A stretch of 64,000 nt of DNA from NCBI GenBank assembly GCA_036785705.1, contig JAWUZG010000029.1, positions 18,022,501 to 18,086,500 of the forward strand, in the 5' to 3' direction. A program made the position numbers and the translations under genes. The first letter of the stretch is position 1. Each line of letters opens with the position of its first letter. The notes beneath the pieces are model-generated. The model saw only the letters and a list, made by a program, of their open reading frames with translations. It did no database searches and was not told where the DNA came from. Origin of the DNA: Acanthornis magna (taxonomy: Eukaryota; Chordata; Aves; Passeriformes; Acanthizidae). This document shows, piece after piece, positions 60,561 to 64,000 of this stretch.

Positions 60561-61311
60561 CTTGTAATAATGAAAACAGAGCCACATTACTGACTTCTTT
60601 TAGAAGTGAACAATCTAGATGTTTGGTTATATCTGCCACATAAGCAGAATCAGTGACCAAATTCAAAGGCACCTGAGAGAATCGCTGAAAAGCCAAGGCG
60701 ACTGCCTTCAGTTCAACCAGTTGGGCAGAGCCTGACTCATGGCTTTTCAGCACCTCCCACTCGGATCCCTCCTTCCAGGTAACAATGGCCTTTCCTGTTT
60801 TTCCCAAACCATCCGTAAAGATGGTGGGTCCGTGCACTGGCACACGACTGTTCTTTGGCCGCAAGGCAAAGCTGGTTGAATTAGCCAATTGTAATGATTT
60901 GTGGCTGGGCAGGCGATAAGCAATCTGCCCTGAAAAGTTTTGCAATGCACTTTGCAAAGGAGCGCTGTTAGCAAGGCTCCATTCAAAGTTGTCCCGCGTT
61001 ATCGGAACAATTGTTGCAGGGTCTGCAGCCATCAATTGTAAACATCGATGACGGCATTTGATTATCAAACAAGCGATCAATTCAAACAATGTGGGTGCTG
61101 TCTTTTTTGGCTGATGGGGCAGAAAGACCCATTTCAAAATGCGCAGAGGGTCGGCCCATTGTTTGTTCCACTGGCCAATGATACCTGTGGGATGGAGGTC
61201 TGGAGCAGTAATGAAAACAGTGATATCAACAGAGGGATCTACTTGATAAACCTGATGAGCAGAAACAGCCTGTTGCACCTCGTTCAGCACTTGTTGTGCC
61301 TCAGGGGTCAA
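60505..61311 (-). pseudogene. ERVK RT connection and RNase H (pol, middle part)
   Basis: An open stretch of 268 codons covers the RT thumb/connection region and most of RNase H. RNase H catalytic carboxylates are visible as FTDG, VELKAV and VTDSAYV in order; the remaining His/Asp part lies in another frame at 60440-60535 because of a frameshift. It starts after a stop at 61321-61323 in the same frame as the RT part, so pol was originally continuous here. The connection region includes PLRILKWVFLPHQPKKT. Confidence 0.92.
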
Positions 61312-62190
61312 TTTTCGGGGTTAATTCAGATCAGGGTCCCCCTTTAAAATATTAAAGAGCCGGGAAAGTTGCATGGCGGCCAGTCCTAAATAAGGACGTA
61401 ACCAATTAATGACACCGAGCAATTTCTGGGCATCATTTAGAGTTTTGATAGTGTCTAAGAATTGCACCTCTTGGTGTTGTACAGTTTGATCCAAAATTTT
61501 GACTCCCAAATACTTCCAAGGAGGCTGCTGTAGGATCTTGTCTGGAGCCACTTGCAATCCATGGGAATGCACGGCAGCAAGCAGTCGAGGCTGCTACCTC
61601 CGCAACTCATCCTGGATGGATGCCGCCACCAGGATATCATCCATATAAAGGTAGCAGAATGCCTCAGGAAACTGCTCGCCTGACAAAGCCTGAGCGACAC
61701 ATCATTGACAGATTGTCAGGCTATTTTTCATGCCGTGAGGTAACACTTTCCATTGAAATCTCTTTACAGGCTCAGCATTATTAATTACAGGCACTGTAAA
61801 GGCAAATTTTGGCCTGTCATTGGGGTGCAAAGGAATTGTGAAAAAACAGTCCTTCAAATCAATGATCAGGATTTCCCACTTTGTGGGAATCTTCGTGGGT
61901 GAGGGCATACCAGGCTGCAAGGCTCCCATGCTTTCCATCACTGCATTAACTTTTCAGAGATCTTGCAACACTCTCTAGTTCCCTGATTTTTTCTTAATTA
62001 CGAACACGGGGGTATTCCAGGGACTGGTAGAAGGCTCAATGTGTCTCTGTTGCAATTGTTCCTGAACCAGCTGACAAAGGGCGACTAGTTTTTCTTTGGG
62101 CAAGGGCCACTGTGGTTCCCATACGGGTGTTTCAGTTAGCCATCACAAGGATAGCGTGCGATATGGTGCGCCCTTGCGCACAATGACCCC
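61312..62190 (-). pseudogene. ERVK reverse transcriptase (pol, 5' part)
   Basis: RT motifs follow in order on the minus strand: [20 protein letters not shown] (about 61980-62040), the aspartate block [12 protein letters not shown] (about 61830-61865), [14 protein letters not shown] (about 61705-61745, with H where the family usually has Q), and the intact YMDD active-site box at 61636-61647. All share one frame, broken by stops at 61702-61704, 61594-61596 and 61321-61323 and by stops near 61930-61985. The YMDD box and the [15 protein letters not shown] type are those of betaretrovirus/ERVK RTs. The reading frame is one base back relative to the protease, as expected for a pro-pol frameshift. 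Confidence 0.92.
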
Positions 62191-62202
62191 AATCAAAAAT
62201 TT
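62166..62202 (-). promoter_or_regulatory. Pro-pol minus-1 ribosomal frameshift site with hairpin
   Basis: On the minus strand the heptamer AAATTTT (62202-62196) sits in the protease frame as A AAT TTT and is directly followed by the protease TGA stop (62195-62193). It fits the XXXYYYZ rule. The pol frame is one base back, as minus-1 slippage would require. Fourteen bases further a perfect 6-bp stem (GTGCGC with GCGCAC, loop AAGG, 62181-62166) could serve as the stimulatory structure. The spacing is longer than the common 5-9 bases, so a different pairing or a pseudoknot may be the real signal. Confidence 0.7.
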
Positions 62203-62520
62203 GTCCCAATCCGGACTCCCCATGCCGCCAACATGTCCCTCCCCCAGAGGTTAATTTGGGCTGAAGTAACATAGGGCAGGATTACAGCTGTGTGACCCTC
62301 TGGGTCTTTCACCAACACAGGTCGTTCACTCAGTTGGCTCTGTGTGGTTCCTCCTAGCCCCGCAATGGCTGATCCCACAGGGGCTAGAGGCCATGTAGAA
62401 GGCCATGAAGAGTAGGAGAGGATTGTTACGTCAATGCCTGTATCGATCAAACCTTGAAGCCGAATCCAATGTGGGTGAGCCTTTGGCAGGATTAGAGTGC
62501 ATTGTACATTACTGTTTGAT
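62193..62520 (-). pseudogene. ERVK protease (pro), 5' end truncated
   Basis: The minus strand encodes an aspartic protease: active-site region LIDTGIDVTIL (DTG intact), flap-region GLGGTTQSQ and C-terminal WGRDMLAAWGVR. The frame stays open from about 62519 to the stop at 62193-62195. Upstream of about 62520 the viral similarity ends abruptly and gag is absent, so the provirus was 5'-truncated here. In class II ERVs a dUTPase often precedes the protease; none is seen. Confidence 0.9.
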
Positions 62521-64000
62521 TTCTAAAATTCCTTAATATTTGCTTTTTAAAATCTAATACCAGATGCAATACTTTTGTGAATCCATGCTCACTTTCTTCA
62601 ATAAATTTTTTGTATCATACACTGCTGCATGAGTCAAATTGACATTTCAATAATATTGCTGTGCTCTTACTATTGAAATGTTGTTCCACTAATAGTAACT
62701 GAAATAGCTTGTATTGCTTTAAAAGCACATGGCTGAAAGGCAGTACCTATGTGCCTCCTGTTGAATCTTGAGCAAGCAGAGTTTTGTTGTTTCTTTTTTT
62801 GAAGCCATGCCTATATCTCAGGGAGCTCAACTCAGTAGGTGAACTGCTGCCCTCTAAGATAGGCTCTTGATCTGTCCAAGTTCTGCAAAAGAAACACTCT
62901 ACAAAAGAAACACTGACATTATCAACGCCCTGGCAATTACCCTCCCTCATTGGTAGTCAGTCCAGACACCAGTTCTGCTCAAGTATATTTTTTCAGTGTC
63001 AGAACCTGAGCTGATAGCTCTTTGGGAATTCACAAAGGAAATCTGAAGGGAAATGCTGGAGCTGTCCATTGACATCCTAATTAGCAACTCTCTTGTGGTG
63101 ATGGATCATGAAGATGGTTTATTGTGCTTTGACACATGAACTATCAGGATCTCAGTAAGATGACTGTATTACTTACTTTCTGCCATTAATGAACCGATTA
63201 CAGAGAGAATAAATTCCATTTTGGTATTCCTCAGGCCAGATCACAATCTAAATTGACTGTGGTCATTCCAGTGACGCTGGGGTTTTTCCAGTGTCCGGTT
63301 AACCTCATTAGTTCTGCTTTTAGGTATGTTCCGGACAAGTTTGGCCTAACTCAAGATGTCTTCATTTTCTCAAGGGGTCAGATGGTTTATGAGGAATATG
63401 TCTCATTTCCTGATCCTAAGATCATGAGGCTAACATGCTAAATATGGAAAATGTGAATATGGTGGGTTAACCATAGAATTTCTCGGGGTTAATAACCTCC
63501 GCCATAAGTGTCAGTATAGACACCTTCAAGACATCAATTGTCATCACTCGGATGGTGTGTGGAAACACAAAGGACATTCAATACTTGGCATTTGTTGGAA
63601 GGAATTTGCCCTGATTTAGAATATCAGTATAAGTTTCTCAAAACTAGTAGTTCTGTTACTTCCTAGTCTTTGACTTTTCTGTTGGTTTGTAGACTCTGGC
63701 TATTTCAGTGAAGTAGAATATGCACCATCAAGAGACTAGATGGACTGAGTGTTCTTGAGACAAATCTAAAAACTGCACAGAATAGCCTTGTGTGCTATTT
63801 CTAGGAAAGTTCTTTCACAGCTATTGGTGAAGTCATCCCTTGGGGAGAACAGCTTCCAGCTCCCTTAACTTACTTCTGACATATTGATGACCAGACTAAA
63901 TGTAATTAATTTAGAAAACAGACTGCTCCAGAATCTGGTTATCTATCTGATTCGCCATCCTTTTCTGTCATGCTCCTATATGCAGTATGGGTCTGGTGAA
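62521..64000. other. HECW1 downstream intron; nothing firmly recognised
   Basis: Unique-looking intron to the window edge. It begins at the break point of the ERVK provirus. An 11-bp inverted repeat (62642-62652 and 62671-62681) could form a small hairpin. An open frame at 63253-63441 crosses a TTCTGCTTTTAG acceptor-like site near 63313-63325 but encodes nothing I recognise. Confidence 0.45.

Noticed and set aside
62642..62681. 11-bp inverted repeat, considered as a terminator or mobile element end
   Set aside because: A single short hairpin in A+T-rich intron is expected by chance, and it has no matching element or duplication around it.
63253..63441. 62-codon open frame crossing an acceptor-like TTCTGCTTTTAG, considered as an exon
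   Set aside because: The translation does not match the expected next part of HECW1 (the C2 start) or any family I recognise, and no donor follows in frame.

Overview
This window is vertebrate intronic DNA, almost certainly from a bird. The evidence is a pair of typical avian CR1 LINE fragments, several avian-type endogenous retrovirus LTRs, low gene density and A+T-rich intron sequence. I cannot name the species; the abundance of class II (ERVK) and class III (ERVL) LTRs would suit a songbird, but that is inference.

The only host gene I can support is HECW1 (NEDL1), a HECT-type E3 ubiquitin ligase, on the + strand. Two consecutive coding exons are present: 29825-29919 (95 bp) and 57100-57175 (76 bp), separated by an intron of about 27.2 kb. 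Both belong to the N-terminal HECW_N region just ahead of the C2 domain. Splice sites and phases are consistent: the first exon starts in phase 1 and ends in phase 0, and the second starts in phase 0 and ends in phase 1. I did not find the preceding or following exon, so positions 1-29824 and 57176-64000 are read as parts of two further introns.

Layout. 1-3720: a decayed class I ERV in minus orientation (LTR, primer-binding site, leader and scrambled pol pieces). 4098-4490: a solo LTR in plus orientation with a near-perfect 6-bp target-site duplication. 5460-5900 and 6150-6490: two LTR-like blocks in minus orientation. 6500-24556: ordinary intron. 24557-25159: an ERVL-type solo LTR, minus. 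26830-27798: a GC-rich LTR-like block, minus. 29825-29919: HECW1 exon. 40388-41442: a CR1 LINE, minus, followed by a second ERVL-type solo LTR (41561-42182) with a perfect 5-bp target duplication. About 46615-46940: a CR1 3' end, plus. 48361-49244: another LTR-like element. 56172-56726: an LTR, minus. 57100-57175: HECW1 exon. About 58937-62520: a 5'-truncated ERVK (betaretrovirus-like) provirus in minus orientation, with protease, reverse transcriptase, RNase H, integrase and 3' LTR but no gag and no env.

The retroviral genes are all broken by stop codons and frameshifts, and one catalytic integrase aspartate reads as asparagine, so nothing viral here looks functional. Most LTR elements lie antisense to HECW1, the usual bias for elements tolerated inside introns. 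I found no undescribed system. The most informative signals are a preserved pro-pol minus-1 frameshift site in the ERVK, a permuted pol domain order in the left-hand ERV, a tandem NAGNAG acceptor on the second HECW1 exon, and several old local duplications in the introns.
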